A stretch of DNA of 64,000 bases from Cyanoderma ruficeps (taxonomy: Eukaryota > Chordata > Aves > Passeriformes > Timaliidae). The first letter of the stretch is position 1. Each line of letters opens with the position of its first letter. The stretch spans positions 1,594,712-1,658,711 of the forward strand of contig VZDJ01007749.1 of NCBI GenBank assembly GCA_008694505.1. Reading direction: 5' to 3'. A program made the position numbers and the translations under genes. The notes below the pieces were generated by a model that was not told the DNA's origin, did not search any database, and saw only the letters and a program-made list of their open reading frames with translations. Positions 63,945 to 64,000 of the stretch are shown here, one piece after another.

Positions 63945-64000
63945 GTTGAGCGTTTTATGCTTTTATTAAATATTCATTAGATGAGATGCAGGCTCCTGCT

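Larger units (their letters stand above)
55946..64000. other. Unannotated non-coding stretch to the window end
   Basis: No exon or large repeat recognised. The longest open frame of the window (56973-57407, minus, 144 codons) lies here; its translation shows no domain, and a frame of this size is about what chance gives in 64 kb of AT-rich sequence. A TTA microsatellite is at 56846-56866, a 15-bp tandem duplication at 60239-60268, and a palindrome at 63929-63944 within a possible conserved element. Confidence 0.6.

Overview
The window looks like non-coding vertebrate DNA from a bird: either an intergenic stretch or the inside of a very large intron. It is AT-rich by eye. It lacks bacterial gene density, and no long open frame has a recognisable domain. 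It contains only dispersed repeats of kinds typical of avian genomes. The clearest evidence for a bird is six fragments of the CR1 LINE (the dominant avian retrotransposon), some with the characteristic 3' end and its ATTCTRTG-type tail, plus four endogenous-retrovirus LTRs that resemble families I know from neoavian (probably passerine) genomes. The class is fairly secure; the species is not determinable from this sequence.

Layout: 1-4655 unique sequence with a striking hairpin near 3.5 kb; 4656-5154 CR1 (minus); 6506-6925 solo LTR (plus); 6926-15886 unique sequence with a poly-T tract and an assembly N near 11.4 kb; 15887-16335 CR1 (minus); 17237-18481 two abutting LTRs of different families in opposite orientation; 19631-20029 CR1 (plus); 20030-29903 unique sequence with one hairpin; 29904-30338 a second copy of the 6.5-kb LTR family; 32999-33073 a TA/TG microsatellite; 33074-44715 unique sequence with a near-perfect hairpin at 40.7 kb; about 44716-44800 a short CR1 scrap; 47251-47865 CR1 (minus); 49940-50029 A-rich tract with a second N; 55285-55945 CR1 (plus), the most gene-like copy; 55946-64000 unique sequence ending in a dense AT-rich, palindrome-bearing stretch that could be a conserved regulatory element.

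I found no host protein-coding exon, tRNA, rRNA or other RNA gene that I could defend. The open frames present (longest about 144 codons) are in line with chance for 64 kb of AT-rich DNA read in six frames, apart from the decayed CR1 ORF2 remnants. I saw no sign of an undescribed multi-gene system. The most interesting items are small-scale: a template-switch-like inverted/direct repeat, three perfect-arm hairpins or palindromes, the composite LTR and a few candidate conserved non-coding blocks.
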